Source: Kaistella flava (ex Peng et al. 2021)
Lineage (GTDB): Bacteria > Bacteroidota > Bacteroidia > Flavobacteriales > Weeksellaceae
Assembly: GCF_015191005.1 (NCBI RefSeq)
Contig: NZ_CP040442.1
Location: forward strand, 434,001-498,000
Length of the DNA: 64,000 bases
Direction of reading: 5' to 3'
A program made the position numbers and the translations under genes. This document shows, in pieces, positions 6,715 to 15,312 of this stretch. The notes beneath the pieces are model-generated. The model did not search any database. It saw only the letters and a program-made list of their open reading frames with translations, and had not been told where the DNA came from. Each line of letters begins with the position of its first letter. Positions within the stretch are counted from its first letter, which is position 1.

Positions 6715-7305
6715 ATGAAAACTTTTATAATAATACTCACTGCAATAGTCGTCCTGTTCTTAGGGACTCAAATTTACTTTATCATGGCGAAAACTGAAAC
6801 GCAACCTTATCAGGTTATTAAGAAAGAAAAAGATTTTGAGATTCGACGATATCCTCCGGCTACGATGGCCACGGTTTCAATGGACGCGAAATCTTACAGA
6901 GAATTATCTTCTACAGGTTTTAGAAAATTGGCTTCTTTTATATTTGGTGGAAATAAGTCTAAAAAAAATATTGCCATGACCTCGCCGGTTCATATGGATA
7001 TTAATAGTACCCAATCTTCGATGAGTTTTGTAATGCCTTCTGAATATAACAAAGATAATCTGCCGAAACCAGATAATTCAGATATTAAAATTGAAACCAC
7101 TGCTGAAGAATACGTTGCTGCGATTCAGTTTGGTGGCTTTGCAAACGATGAGGAAATTAAAAAATACGCTACCCAATTAGAAAATGACTTAAAAGCAAAT
7201 GGAATCGAATATTTCGGCAACTTCCGTTTTTTAGGATACAATGCTCCCTATCAATTGTTGGATCGAAGAAATGAGATTATTGTTAGCGTCCGTTGGGAAA
7301 AATAA
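6715..7305 (+). CDS. SOUL-family heme-binding protein, membrane-anchored
   Basis: 196 aa. Residues about 4-25 form one transmembrane or uncleaved signal segment (FIIILTAIVVLFLGTQIYFIM). A SOUL/HBP domain fills the rest, recognised by EIRRYPPATMATVSM near 42-56, IAMTSPVHM near 94-102 (the conserved MTSPV motif) and the C-terminal FLGYNAPYQLLDRRNEIIVSV. Family members bind heme or porphyrin hydrophobically, and bacterial roles are poorly defined. Topology suggests a periplasmic or outer face location. The gene is probably monocistronic or co-transcribed with the preceding 101-aa gene, ending before a bidirectional terminator. Confidence 0.9.
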   Translation: MKTFIIILTAIVVLFLGTQIYFIMAKTETQPYQVIKKEKDFEIRRYPPATMATVSMDAKSYRELSSTGFRKLASFIFGGNKSKKNIAMTSPVHMDINSTQSSMSFVMPSEYNKDNLPKPDNSDIKIETTAEEYVAAIQFGGFANDEEIKKYATQLENDLKANGIEYFGNFRFLGYNAPYQLLDRRNEIIVSVRWEK

Positions 7306-7360
7306 ATCTTATCAATCAGTTCTCATTTTTGGTAGTATATAAGGACTAAGTGCTCTAAAT

Positions 7361-7391
7361 AAAAAAAAAGCTTCTTTCGAAGCTTTTTTAT
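7361..7391. terminator. Bidirectional terminator between SOUL and CSD genes
   Basis: The A-run, AAGCTTC-TTTC-GAAGCTT stem and T-run are symmetric. They can serve the plus gene ending at 7305 and the minus gene ending at 7401. Confidence 0.85.
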
Positions 7392-7400
7392 TTTAAGGTA

Positions 7401-7844
7401 CTACTTAACAAGTTTAATGTCTATCGCAGAAAGTCCTTTTGGAGACTTTTCTATTTCGAAGGCTACTTTGTTGCCTTTCTTAACCATCTCTGCGCAGTTA
7501 TTGCTGTGGAAGAAAATGTTTTCTTTGGATTTGTCTTCGGTAATAAAACCATAACCCTTTTCACTAAGAAAAGTAACGATACCCGATTTTATAGGATTTT
7601 CAGCTTCAATTGGTGCTGCGCCCAGTTGAATATGACTTAAGTCCATATTCTCATCATCATCTACATTCCTTCTTTCGGGAGGTGTGCTTGTAAACTGACC
7701 GTTTGCATCTACATACATGATCATGTCATCAAGCCCTTTTCCTTTATCATTGCTTTCTTTGCGCTCTTCACGTCGCATTGCCTTTTCTTTTTGCTTTTGA
7801 AGTTTCTTCTTAAAGTTTTCTTTTTTGGAGAAAGAATCCGCCAT
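7401..7844 (-). CDS. Cold-shock-domain protein with long N-terminal extension
   Basis: 147 aa. The C-terminal cold-shock domain (about 85-147) has RNP1 as KGYGFI (96-101) and RNP2 as NIFFHS (109-114), the RNA-contacting strands of an OB fold. The N-terminal 85 residues are an extension absent from classic 67-70 aa CspA. It has a highly basic Lys/Arg helix (7-36), then LDDMIMYVDANGQFTSTPPERR, which I recall as conserved in flavobacterial members of this type. It probably acts as an RNA chaperone, with the basic tail adding RNA or ribosome contacts (inference). It is a single gene with its own terminator. Confidence 0.92.
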   Translation of the reverse strand: MADSFSKKENFKKKLQKQKEKAMRREERKESNDKGKGLDDMIMYVDANGQFTSTPPERRNVDDDENMDLSHIQLGAAPIEAENPIKSGIVTFLSEKGYGFITEDKSKENIFFHSNNCAEMVKKGNKVAFEIEKSPKGLSAIDIKLVK

Positions 7845-8080
7845 ATTTTAATATTTGTTTTTTAATTATCTGATAAGGTACAAAATAAATTAACACGATG
7901 CAAGATAAATTGTAATTATTTATAAATTCTCCCTAAAATCACTTCCTAATTTTTAAATAATTAAGTTGCTTTTTGCTCAGAAGAAATTTTGATCGTATTT
8001 AAAGACCTGGTAATCTCCTTTTAAAGAGTGATCATTGAAAGAGTTAATTTACCAATTTTCCCGGCTACAATAACAGGAGC

Positions 8081-8632
8081 TTATTTCACTTTTTCAAACA
8101 GATACAATTTCCCACCAGAAAAAGCATAACTCTGCATTAAGTTTCCTTCTAAAACCATCGTTTTACTCGTTACATCAATGATTGAAATATAGTTGCTTGA
8201 ATTGTATTTCAGGTAATTTTCTTTGTTTTTAGTTTGAGGGTTTTTACCAAATTCGAACTTGTATTTCACCCAATCTTCTTTTTCGGATTGACAATGAACA
8301 GGTTGAAATTTCCCTTTTTTAGATTTGAATTCTATGATCTCAAAACCTTCTGCACATTCGCTTTTGAAATTATTTGCCGGATCACTGTCCTGGGCAAACT
8401 GTTCGTAAGTTCCATTATAAACACCAACTACTTTCCAGGTTCCATTCAGTCGGTCTTCATCGATTTTTCCTTCCGCTTTTTTAACGGCCCAACCTACGCC
8501 TTTTACGGTTCCTTTCACTGCAGAATATCCAATTTTAGCAGTTGTGGTAACGATTTTAGCAGCGGTAGAAACCACACATGAAGTCAAAAGAAAACTTAGT
8601 AAAAGTAAAAGTCCAGTTTGTTTTATTTTCAT
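8081..8632 (-). CDS. Unknown lipoprotein, 183 aa
   Basis: The N-terminus MKIKQTGLLLLLSFLLTSC is a lipoprotein signal with the acylated Cys at 19. After it comes a short Gly/Ala/Val-rich amphipathic stretch (AKIVTTTAKIGYSAVKGTVKGVGWAVKKAEGK), then a globular region with two cysteines (CAEGF and HCQSEKE) beginning LNGTWKVVGVYNG. The latter resembles lipocalin-like or META-type beta domains in general appearance only. It is probably an outer-membrane-anchored or periplasmic lipoprotein. No operon partner. Confidence 0.75.
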   Translation of the reverse strand: MKIKQTGLLLLLSFLLTSCVVSTAAKIVTTTAKIGYSAVKGTVKGVGWAVKKAEGKIDEDRLNGTWKVVGVYNGTYEQFAQDSDPANNFKSECAEGFEIIEFKSKKGKFQPVHCQSEKEDWVKYKFEFGKNPQTKNKENYLKYNSSNYISIIDVTSKTMVLEGNLMQSYAFSGGKLYLFEKVK

Positions 8633-9111
8633 AGTCTATGTTTTTATTTCGTTGCAATTTACGGTAAATTTTAGTGGGGCAGCACAGGTGATATTTTAGA
8701 AAGCTCGAATTGTTTTTTAGAAGTGAAAATTGGAGCCTGTTCAAGTTTTAATAAAACCAGATTAGTCAAATAAGAATTAGTTAGCAATTTGAAAATATTA
8801 AGGAACGAAATTGTTTTAATCAATAAATCAAAATAGTATATCCTTATTTATTTTTGAAATTTACTATTTAACAAGCTGATTTAAGTGGAATATATTGTGA
8901 TATTCATGAATATATAAAGTAAAGCGATGTCGATGTAATATTTTCGGCTTCGATTATTTGCCATTAAAATTAAACTGAATTTTCCAGTAAATGCTTCTGA
9001 TAAATAAAGAGTTAGGTCTTTATTTACCCTTGTGAAATTCGTGAATTTTGAAAGAGTAGTACTGCTGTGCTTCTACTTATATCCCTAGTTTTAGGCAATT
9101 AAAATTTATTT
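8633..9111. other. Gene-free gap with repeat relic
   Basis: No credible gene. Bases 8766-8782 are identical over 17 positions to the left arm of the inverted-repeat element at 17886-18036 and look like a relic. A second GTG-word stretch (TTGTGAAATTCGTGAATTTTG, about 9030-9050) resembles the ends of the same element class. The promoter of the 9112 gene must lie here but no exact TAnnTTTG match was assigned. Confidence 0.55.
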
Positions 9112-11085
9112 ATGAAAAAATTATTATGTTCTGTTCTGGTGGTGGGAAGTTTTATTTTCGCAACTGCTCAGACAAAAATTGCTCTTCACGATCAGCCAAC
9201 TTCTTCTGTTCAAAAGAAGAAATCACTCAAAGATTATAAACGTAATCACGACCTTAATCGCGCGCAACTTTTTACCGGTACAATTTCTGGAAAGGGTGGA
9301 GCGGTTCCGGCCAATGTAACTTCTAAAAGCGTTACTCCTTCGGCCAGTATCTATACTCAACTTTGGGGGGAAGTGAAATCGGTTTCTCAAGAGGAAAAAC
9401 AGCTTTTTCTAATCAATTATAATTATGGTGTTGATGCCAAGGTGACGGTGAGGTTACTCGATGATCAGATTAATGTAACTAAATCGTTTACGGTAGCCTT
9501 ACCGGAATCTGCGAACAATTTTGGGATGTTGAATGAATATTATTATGATGCCGACGGAAAAAGAAACTTCATGATCTACGTTCATCATTTTGTAGGAAAT
9601 GGCGGACCGGAAAATCAGCGTGATTCTGTTTTTATCGTGACAGAAACTGGAGAAATAGTTGCTACTCTTGATGGATTCGGTGCAAAAGTAGTGGAAACTT
9701 CGACAGGACGTAAAATAATGACTTTCCACGATGAAGAGGATCAGATGTTGATCTCCAATTATAATATTGCAGATTTCTCTTTAGATAAAAGCATGGCGAT
9801 TCCTTTTGATCTTTTAAACTTTATGTCGGGCTCTCCTGCGAACTTCATGAATGTTAAAGGTGTACCGTCAATGGTTTTGGCACATTATGAGAAACTGTTT
9901 ATGGATAATGATACTTTCGAAGTATTTCCAGATAACCATTTGATTGTAGGAATTTATGATTTTGATTTAAACCTGAAGAAAAGCATTGCTTTAGATATTT
10001 CTTCCGCTTATCCAGAAGAGCCTTATACGATTCCAATGGCGGAGTTCGGGATGTTCTACGGTTACGGAAAGTATGATGTTACAGACAAAACCTTTAATGA
10101 TGATGAAGCAATTGAAGTGCTTTACAGTGTTTACTATTTTGATTTGTTGGGAGATCGAGAATGGAATCATTATTTCGTAGGCGATGAAAATGGGAACCGA
10201 ATCAGAAGTTTAGAAAAGGATATTATCGGCCGTGTCGAATTGCAGGAACTTCCAGGACATGATGATCAAATCGGTTTGTTCATAGGAGATGACGAGATGG
10301 TAGGCGGTTTAAATATGTTTAACATGAAAAGCTGGACCTCAGCTTATGAATTTCCGGCTTATTATAACGGCGAATTACTTTCTTTAAATTTCAACCGTAT
10401 GCCAGTGGGAGATTCTTACGATTACCTTTTCGGGATGCCTGATCTGGATGTGGTAGGTGCGCAATCTTTTGGTAAAATTAATCACTATGACAGTCAAGGT
10501 CAATTTAAAAAAGCGACCAAGCTTTCTTTAGGAGAGAATGTGATGAATTTTACGCCGTTGCTTTATGACCAAGCGATGACGCCGAATCTTTATCTAAATG
10601 ACAATCAACCGACTTATACTTATGTAAGCAAGCATTTGGCAGGAGGTAAAGCATATAATATTTTACGTGTTGCAAAAAATGAAACTGAAATTATCTTTGA
10701 AGCACAAGGAGACAACACCAAAGGAGATTTGGTGGGCAGCAGTTATATCACAGATTCGAATGATAATATTAAGAAACTGGCTCTATTATACACGACTGGA
10801 AATTATAATATGACCATTGATTTTCATGATTTACCATTCACAGCTTTGAATACGCAATCGACATCCTTAAAAAACAGTCTTTTGGTTTATGTTGATAAAA
10901 CTTCAAATACCGTTCGTTGGAATGAAACTTCAAATAGTTATGCAGTTTACAGCATGAGTGGAAGCTTAATCCGCCAAGGTGGAAAAGGAGAATCTTTCTC
11001 TACTGCCGGTTTACCGAAAGGAGTTTACGTTTTAATGATTACAACCCCGAAAGGTGAAAAGCTAACCAAGCGATTTATTCTTTAA
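9112..11085 (+). CDS. Large secreted protein with T9SS type A sorting domain
   Basis: 657 aa. It has a signal peptide at 1-20 (MKKLLCSVLVVGSFIFATAQ, cleavage after AQ). A long body without recognised catalytic motifs contains repeated short beta-rich stretches with aromatic and Asp/Gly turns, suggesting a beta-propeller or similar fold (residues about 90-570). The last about 75 residues form a type IX secretion C-terminal domain (SNSYAVYSMSGSLIRQG, then GLPKGVYVLMI and the final KRFIL). The protein should cross the outer membrane through the PorSec/T9SS machinery and be anchored to or released from the surface. Biological role unknown. Single gene with its own terminator. Confidence 0.85.
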   Translation: MKKLLCSVLVVGSFIFATAQTKIALHDQPTSSVQKKKSLKDYKRNHDLNRAQLFTGTISGKGGAVPANVTSKSVTPSASIYTQLWGEVKSVSQEEKQLFLINYNYGVDAKVTVRLLDDQINVTKSFTVALPESANNFGMLNEYYYDADGKRNFMIYVHHFVGNGGPENQRDSVFIVTETGEIVATLDGFGAKVVETSTGRKIMTFHDEEDQMLISNYNIADFSLDKSMAIPFDLLNFMSGSPANFMNVKGVPSMVLAHYEKLFMDNDTFEVFPDNHLIVGIYDFDLNLKKSIALDISSAYPEEPYTIPMAEFGMFYGYGKYDVTDKTFNDDEAIEVLYSVYYFDLLGDREWNHYFVGDENGNRIRSLEKDIIGRVELQELPGHDDQIGLFIGDDEMVGGLNMFNMKSWTSAYEFPAYYNGELLSLNFNRMPVGDSYDYLFGMPDLDVVGAQSFGKINHYDSQGQFKKATKLSLGENVMNFTPLLYDQAMTPNLYLNDNQPTYTYVSKHLAGGKAYNILRVAKNETEIIFEAQGDNTKGDLVGSSYITDSNDNIKKLALLYTTGNYNMTIDFHDLPFTALNTQSTSLKNSLLVYVDKTSNTVRWNETSNSYAVYSMSGSLIRQGGKGESFSTAGLPKGVYVLMITTPKGEKLTKRFIL

Positions 11086-11089
11086 TACC

Positions 11090-11117
11090 CAGACCCGCAA
11101 TTGCGGGTCTTTTTTTA
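11090..11117 (+). terminator. Strong terminator after the T9SS protein gene
   Basis: The perfect stem AGACCCGCAA/TTGCGGGTCT has no unpaired loop beyond the central bases. It is followed by seven T residues and lies 5 bases after the stop codon. Confidence 0.9.
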
Positions 11118-11218
11118 TCCTGTTTTGAAAATCAAGGCAAAAAAATACGGCACAAGATTCTTGATGAGAAAAATTAGAAGCTGATAATTAAGAACAAACT
11201 TAATAATGAGATTACTAA

Positions 11219-11367
11219 TAAGAAGCACCAAAACTTTCGCTTCTTACTAATCCCGTCCCGCTGTCCGCTATATCCCGCTATGCGGGGATGCCGCTCCCAT
11301 CAGGGCTATAAGTTCAGGCATTTCTTCTTGTCACAGAAAAATTAATATACTTTCACAGCTACAAAAA
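11219..11367. repeat. Dispersed 149-bp structured repeat, copy 1
   Basis: It matches copy 2 at 61861-62010 in the same orientation, with conserved blocks AAGAAGCA.CAAAACTTTCGCTTCT, CCCGTCCCGCTGTCCGCT, GGGGATGCCGCT and CTATAAGTTCAGG. The two copies differ inside a central hairpin (CCCGC-ATA-GCGGG on the minus strand here, CCGCC-TT-GGCGG there), so pairing is preserved. The minus strand would end in an AGAAGC/GCTTCT hairpin. It may be a structured RNA or a mobile repeat, and the strand is not certain. Confidence 0.75.
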
Positions 11368-11375
11368 TCACTTAT

Positions 11376-11826
11376 AGCTTTCAGGTTTTCTACAAAAAGT
11401 AATAAAGGTTTGTGTTCTTGATGGAATATAATTTTAAACTTATTATCAACTTAAATTTGTGACTTTGTGGTTTTCTACAAAAAGCAACAAAGGCTTTATG
11501 TTCTTGATGGAGTATAATTTTAAACTTTTAATCAACTTAACTTTTGTGACTTTGTGGTTTTCTGCAACAAGTAACAAAGGTTTTCTGATCTTTATAAAAT
11601 ATAATTTTAAACTTTTTAATCAATTACCTTTTGTGATGTTATGTTTTTCTGCAATAAGTAATAAAGGTTTTGTACTCTTTATTGCGATATAATTTTAAAC
11701 TTTGTAATCAATTCACCTTTGTGACTTTGTGGTTTTCTCCAACTAGTAACAAAGGTTTTGTGATCTTTATTGAATATAATTTTAAACTTTTAATCAACTT
11801 AACTTTTGTGACTTTGTGGTTTTAAA
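11376..11826. repeat. 87-bp tandem repeat array, about five units
   Basis: Unit starts, taken at GACTTTGTGGTTTTCT or its variant, are near 11376, 11461, 11548, 11635, 11723 and 11810, giving periods of 85-88 bp. Each unit contains GTGACTTTGTGGTTTTCT, then AACAAAGG and ATATAATTTTAAACTTTTAATCAACTTA. Because 87 is a multiple of 3, some units read as an open frame with a 29-residue repeat. No start signal or known domain supports coding. The array lies between the convergent T9SS gene and feoB. Confidence 0.9.
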
Positions 11827-11851
11827 TTTTTAATATTCGTCCTAAATTCTA

Positions 11852-14026
11852 TTATTCTAAAAAGTGCCAAATCTGAGCAACCATAAAACAAACAACCAAT
11901 CCATAAATAACCGGAAGTATCGTTGCCACGAAAGTCCATTTGCGACTGTTGGTTTCTTTGTAGATGGTATAAATCGTAGTACTGCAAGGATTGTGAAGTA
12001 AACTGAACAGCATCAGATTAACCGCAGTGAGTGTTGTCCAACCACCTGCGTGTAATAAATTGGCGATTTCTGAATCACTTCCTTCAAACATGACGCCTGC
12101 ACCAGCTCCTAAAGCGGTGTTTCCAATCGTTAAAGTGGTCAGCATCAGAATCGTTGGAATTACAATTTCGTTTGCTGGAATTGCAACGATATAGGCTAAG
12201 ATAATCACTCCATTTAAACCAATGAACATTCCGAACGGATCTAATCCATTAATCATCCATAAAGCAATACTTTGATTGCCAATCATAATATTGGAGATGA
12301 GCCAGATCACTGCTCCGGCCGGTGCTGCAAAAACGATTGCTCTCCACAATACGATTAAAGTTCGGTCGATTAATGAAGTGTAAACCGTTTGTAAAACATT
12401 CGGTGGTCGGTAAGGTGGAAGTTCTAAAGTAAAGAAAGATGATTCTCCTTTTAATAATGTTTTCGATAAAAGCCAGGACGTGAAAAAAGTAAAGGCAATT
12501 CCTAAAATAGCAATTCCGATAACGGCTAACATCGAAACAGTTCCTGCCCATTGACTCGGAACCAGAACGCCCAGAAATATGGTTGCAATAATAATCTGAG
12601 TCGGCCATCTTCCATTACACAGTGAGAAATTATTGGTAATAATGGCAATCAGTTTTTCTCTTGGACTGTTAATGATTCTGGTAGCGACCACTCCGGCAGC
12701 ATTACAACCAAAACCCATACTCATTGTTAACGCCTGTTTTCCGTGAGCTCCCGATTTTTTAAATATTCTATCGAGATTAAAAGCTACTCTTGGTAAATAT
12801 CCAAAGTCTTCCAGCAAAGTAAATAAAGGAAAGAAAATTGCCATTGGTGGCAACATCACTGCAATGACCCAGGCTGTTCCCAGATAAACTCCATCGACCA
12901 GGAAACCACTTAACCACCAGGGAAAATTCAAGTTAACTGCGCCCGTTTTTAATAGTGGATGAATCGTATCTAATAATAAAGACGACAGCATTTGCGACGG
13001 ATAATTGGATCCGACAATCGTGATCCAAAGGATAATTCCTAATAATAAGAACATGATTGGAAAGCCCCAAATTCGATGCGTCACAATATGATCAATGGCT
13101 CTGTCCACACGAAAGGAACGTTTTGTTTTATCGGAGGAAACTGAATCCTTAACCAATTGGGCCGATTTCGCATAAATGCTTTCTACCAAATCATTGCGGT
13201 ATTCATCGCCCAGGTTTTCACGGAATTGTTTTGCTACAATTAATGTTTCCAGTAAATTATCAGAATTGATTTCCTGAGAAAGTCTGCCTTCTTGTAAAGC
13301 CTTCACAATACTTTCATCATCCTCGATTAAGCGAATCGCAATCCAATTGGTATTGGGTAAAGTAGGATCTAATTCAGTTAATAAACCTTCGATTTCAGAA
13401 ACTGCTTTTCCACTTTTAGAATTTAACTGAAAAGAAGTGTTTTTGCTTACTTGGAAAGTTCCGTCGGCAACTTGTTTAATCGCTGCTAACAATTCTGGAA
13501 TTCCTTCTTTAGAACGTGCACTGGTTTGTACCACCGGAATTCCCAAATCTTTAGATAAAGTTCTTACATCAATTGAGATTTGATGGCGACGGGCTTCATC
13601 CATTAAGTTTAAACAAAGAACCACTTTATTGGTGATTTCTAAAATTTGTAAAACCAGACTTAAATTTCTTTGAAGACGACTTGCATCAACGACCACGACG
13701 GTAACATCGGGTTGTGCAAATAAAACAAAATCTCTGGCAACTTCTTCATCTTCGGAAGTTGATAAAAGGGAATACGTTCCCGGAAGATCTACGATTTTAT
13801 ATTTGTTACTCTGATAAGAAAAACTTCCTTCTGCACGGACAACTGTTTTGCCAGGCCAGTTTCCGGTATGTTGCTTTAAACCGGTCAATGCATTAAAAAC
13901 AGTACTTTTTCCCGTGTTTGGATTTCCTGCCAAAGCAATCGTATAATCTGAATCGCCCGCAGAAATACCCATTTTTTTGAGTTCGGCGCTCGGGTTCAGT
14001 TCACAAGTATCACACGCTGTTTTCAT
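11852..14026 (-). CDS. feoB: Ferrous iron transporter FeoB
   Basis: 724 aa inner-membrane Fe(II) importer. The N-terminal G domain has G1 GNPNTGKS at 34-41, G3 DLPG at 80-83 and G4 NLMD at 140-143. A helical spacer (guanine-dissociation-inhibitor-like, about 190-290) follows, then the membrane part from about 325 to the end with two Gate repeats and the Nucleoside_rec-like FeoB core ([34 protein letters not shown]). A CxxC pair at residues 5 and 8 (ACDTCEL) precedes the G domain. It begins 3 bases after the feoA stop, so the two are one operon. Iron-responsive control is suggested by the palindrome upstream of feoA. Confidence 0.97.
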   Translation of the reverse strand: MKTACDTCELNPSAELKKMGISAGDSDYTIALAGNPNTGKSTVFNALTGLKQHTGNWPGKTVVRAEGSFSYQSNKYKIVDLPGTYSLLSTSEDEEVARDFVLFAQPDVTVVVVDASRLQRNLSLVLQILEITNKVVLCLNLMDEARRHQISIDVRTLSKDLGIPVVQTSARSKEGIPELLAAIKQVADGTFQVSKNTSFQLNSKSGKAVSEIEGLLTELDPTLPNTNWIAIRLIEDDESIVKALQEGRLSQEINSDNLLETLIVAKQFRENLGDEYRNDLVESIYAKSAQLVKDSVSSDKTKRSFRVDRAIDHIVTHRIWGFPIMFLLLGIILWITIVGSNYPSQMLSSLLLDTIHPLLKTGAVNLNFPWWLSGFLVDGVYLGTAWVIAVMLPPMAIFFPLFTLLEDFGYLPRVAFNLDRIFKKSGAHGKQALTMSMGFGCNAAGVVATRIINSPREKLIAIITNNFSLCNGRWPTQIIIATIFLGVLVPSQWAGTVSMLAVIGIAILGIAFTFFTSWLLSKTLLKGESSFFTLELPPYRPPNVLQTVYTSLIDRTLIVLWRAIVFAAPAGAVIWLISNIMIGNQSIALWMINGLDPFGMFIGLNGVIILAYIVAIPANEIVIPTILMLTTLTIGNTALGAGAGVMFEGSDSEIANLLHAGGWTTLTAVNLMLFSLLHNPCSTTIYTIYKETNSRKWTFVATILPVIYGLVVCFMVAQIWHFLE

Positions 14027-14029
14027 ATC

Positions 14030-14275
14030 CTATTCTTTTACTTCTATTAAAACATTGGCAGCATCTTCATTTCTTAGAGAAATCAAGGTGTCGTGAATAT
14101 TGTAGGCGATAGGATTTTTGAGCGGACTGATATTTTGAACACTAATTTCTGACCCACGAACGAAGCCCAAATCCAGCAATCGCTGTCGTACTTCGCGGCT
14201 GCAGTTGGGAGATAATCCCGTAATTACAGCAACCTGATCTTTCTTTAATATTCCTAAATTTTGACTTAATTCCAT
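14030..14275 (-). CDS. feoA: FeoA-domain protein
   Basis: 81 aa, the usual size. This is a small cytoplasmic SH3-like beta-barrel protein that assists FeoB. Family signatures are LSPNCSREVRQRLLDLGFVRGSEISV at about 21-46 and the C-terminal NEDAANVLIEV. It is the first gene of the feoAB operon, transcribed from the promoter at about 14320-14327. Confidence 0.95.
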   Translation of the reverse strand: MELSQNLGILKKDQVAVITGLSPNCSREVRQRLLDLGFVRGSEISVQNISPLKNPIAYNIHDTLISLRNEDAANVLIEVKE

Positions 14276-14319
14276 AATGATTTAAAAAGAATACAATACA
14301 TATTAGAACCGCTAAAGTA

Positions 14320-14338
14320 CAAAATTAGATTAATCTAA
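14320..14338 (-). promoter_or_regulatory. feoAB promoter -7 element overlapped by operator-like palindrome
   Basis: On the minus strand TAATTTTG (plus 14320-14327) matches the Bacteroidota -7 box. It overlaps by 3 bases the perfect palindrome TTAGATTAATCTAA (14325-14338). The TTAG...CTAA half-sites resemble DtxR/MntR-family metalloregulator sites. A second half-site-like AATCTAACA lies further upstream near 14355. A repressor bound here would block the promoter, consistent with iron control of feo. The identity of the regulator is inferred. Confidence 0.6.
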
Positions 14339-14759
14339 CAATGTTTTTATAAAAATCTAACATGGTTTCAAAATTTACATTTTCAAAATATTTTCGAGGA
14401 TTGATTAAGAGAAGAAATAGATGATTTAGAATGCATGATTCTCTGAAAAACAGTGTCTTTATTAAAAGGGTAAGAAACCTTTTACCCAACAAACGATTTC
14501 CTTTTCGAAAGGTTGCCAGAATAAATGATGTAGAAAAGGTAAAGTAGTAAGTTACGAAATAGTATAAGTGTTTTCTATTAAAATTAATTTTTTGATAAAT
14601 AATTGTTAATAATTGTGGTGTGAGAGTCCATCGTTACGGTATTGTTAGAAAAGTGACATTTATTACCTCAAATTTAAAATATAATATATATTTTAGCCCG
14701 CCCTAAACGAAGGTAATCTGAACTTACTTTTTTAGGTAAGGATTTTAAATCTTTTTATA
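14339..14759. other. Gene-free gap between feoAB and the MnmA-like gene
   Basis: No gene is supported. It contains a small hairpin (GGGTAA...TTACCC, about 14468-14487) and a very AT-rich stretch near 14660-14700. No remnant of an MnmA N-terminal domain was recognised upstream of the 14760 ORF. Confidence 0.5.
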
Positions 14760-15305
14760 ATGACCCACAAAGGACAAACTGTTGAAATCCCAGCAACGTC
14801 TCCTCTTTATAAAAGAGAAGCTCCTGATTTTCTTTCTAAAAAAGAAGAGTTGATTTGGAGGTCGCCAAAGATAGATTATTCTTTATTCGATGGCTTTTTG
14901 GTGGGTGAACATTCGGGGGTTGAACATTTCAAAATCGGTCAAAGAAAAGGTATTAAAGTAGGCGGAAAAAAAGAACCACTTTACGTTATTAATATTGATG
15001 AAATTGATAACCGACTTTTTGTAGGAGCAGGTGAAAATCATCCTGGACTTTGGACGAATGTATTGTCTTTTTCAGAAAATGATTTTCAGTGGAATCAGGA
15101 AATCTCTTTTAATGCTAATGAAAGAGAAACCGGAATCACCGTTGAGGTATTATCTTCTGTATTTGAAGAGAAGGTATCTGCAAAACTCTATTTTTTTGAT
15201 CAGACCGCTTTCTTAGAATTCGAACAACCCACTTTAATAATAGTAAAAGAAAACCCAATCTGTATTTACTATAAAAATACAATTATCGCAGAAAACAATA
15301 AATAA
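14760..15305 (+). CDS. Stand-alone MnmA C-terminal-domain-like protein
   Basis: 181 aa. The central block GEHSGVEHFKIGQRKGIKVGG, then PLYVINIDEIDNRLFVG and HPGLW (about 50-100), matches the adapter/beta-barrel part of the tRNA 2-thiouridylase MnmA, followed by a short C-terminal beta barrel. The N-terminal PP-loop ATPase (SGGVDS motif and catalytic cysteines, about 200 residues) is absent. The first about 40 residues (MTHKGQTVEIPATSPLYKREAPDF) do not resemble MnmA. There is no frameshift within the ORF. It cannot be a complete thiouridylase. It may be a degraded paralogue or a separate tRNA- or protein-binding domain protein. The endonuclease I gene begins 7 bases downstream. Confidence 0.75.
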   Translation: MTHKGQTVEIPATSPLYKREAPDFLSKKEELIWRSPKIDYSLFDGFLVGEHSGVEHFKIGQRKGIKVGGKKEPLYVINIDEIDNRLFVGAGENHPGLWTNVLSFSENDFQWNQEISFNANERETGITVEVLSSVFEEKVSAKLYFFDQTAFLEFEQPTLIIVKENPICIYYKNTIIAENNK

Positions 15306-15312
15306 TTATAAC

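Noticed and set aside
11459..11692. 77-codon open frame with a 29-residue repeat
   Set aside because: It arises because the 87-bp tandem repeat has a period divisible by three. No signal, start context or known domain supports it.
11376..11826. CRISPR array
   Set aside because: The units are contiguous 87-bp repeats without unique spacers, and no cas gene is nearby.
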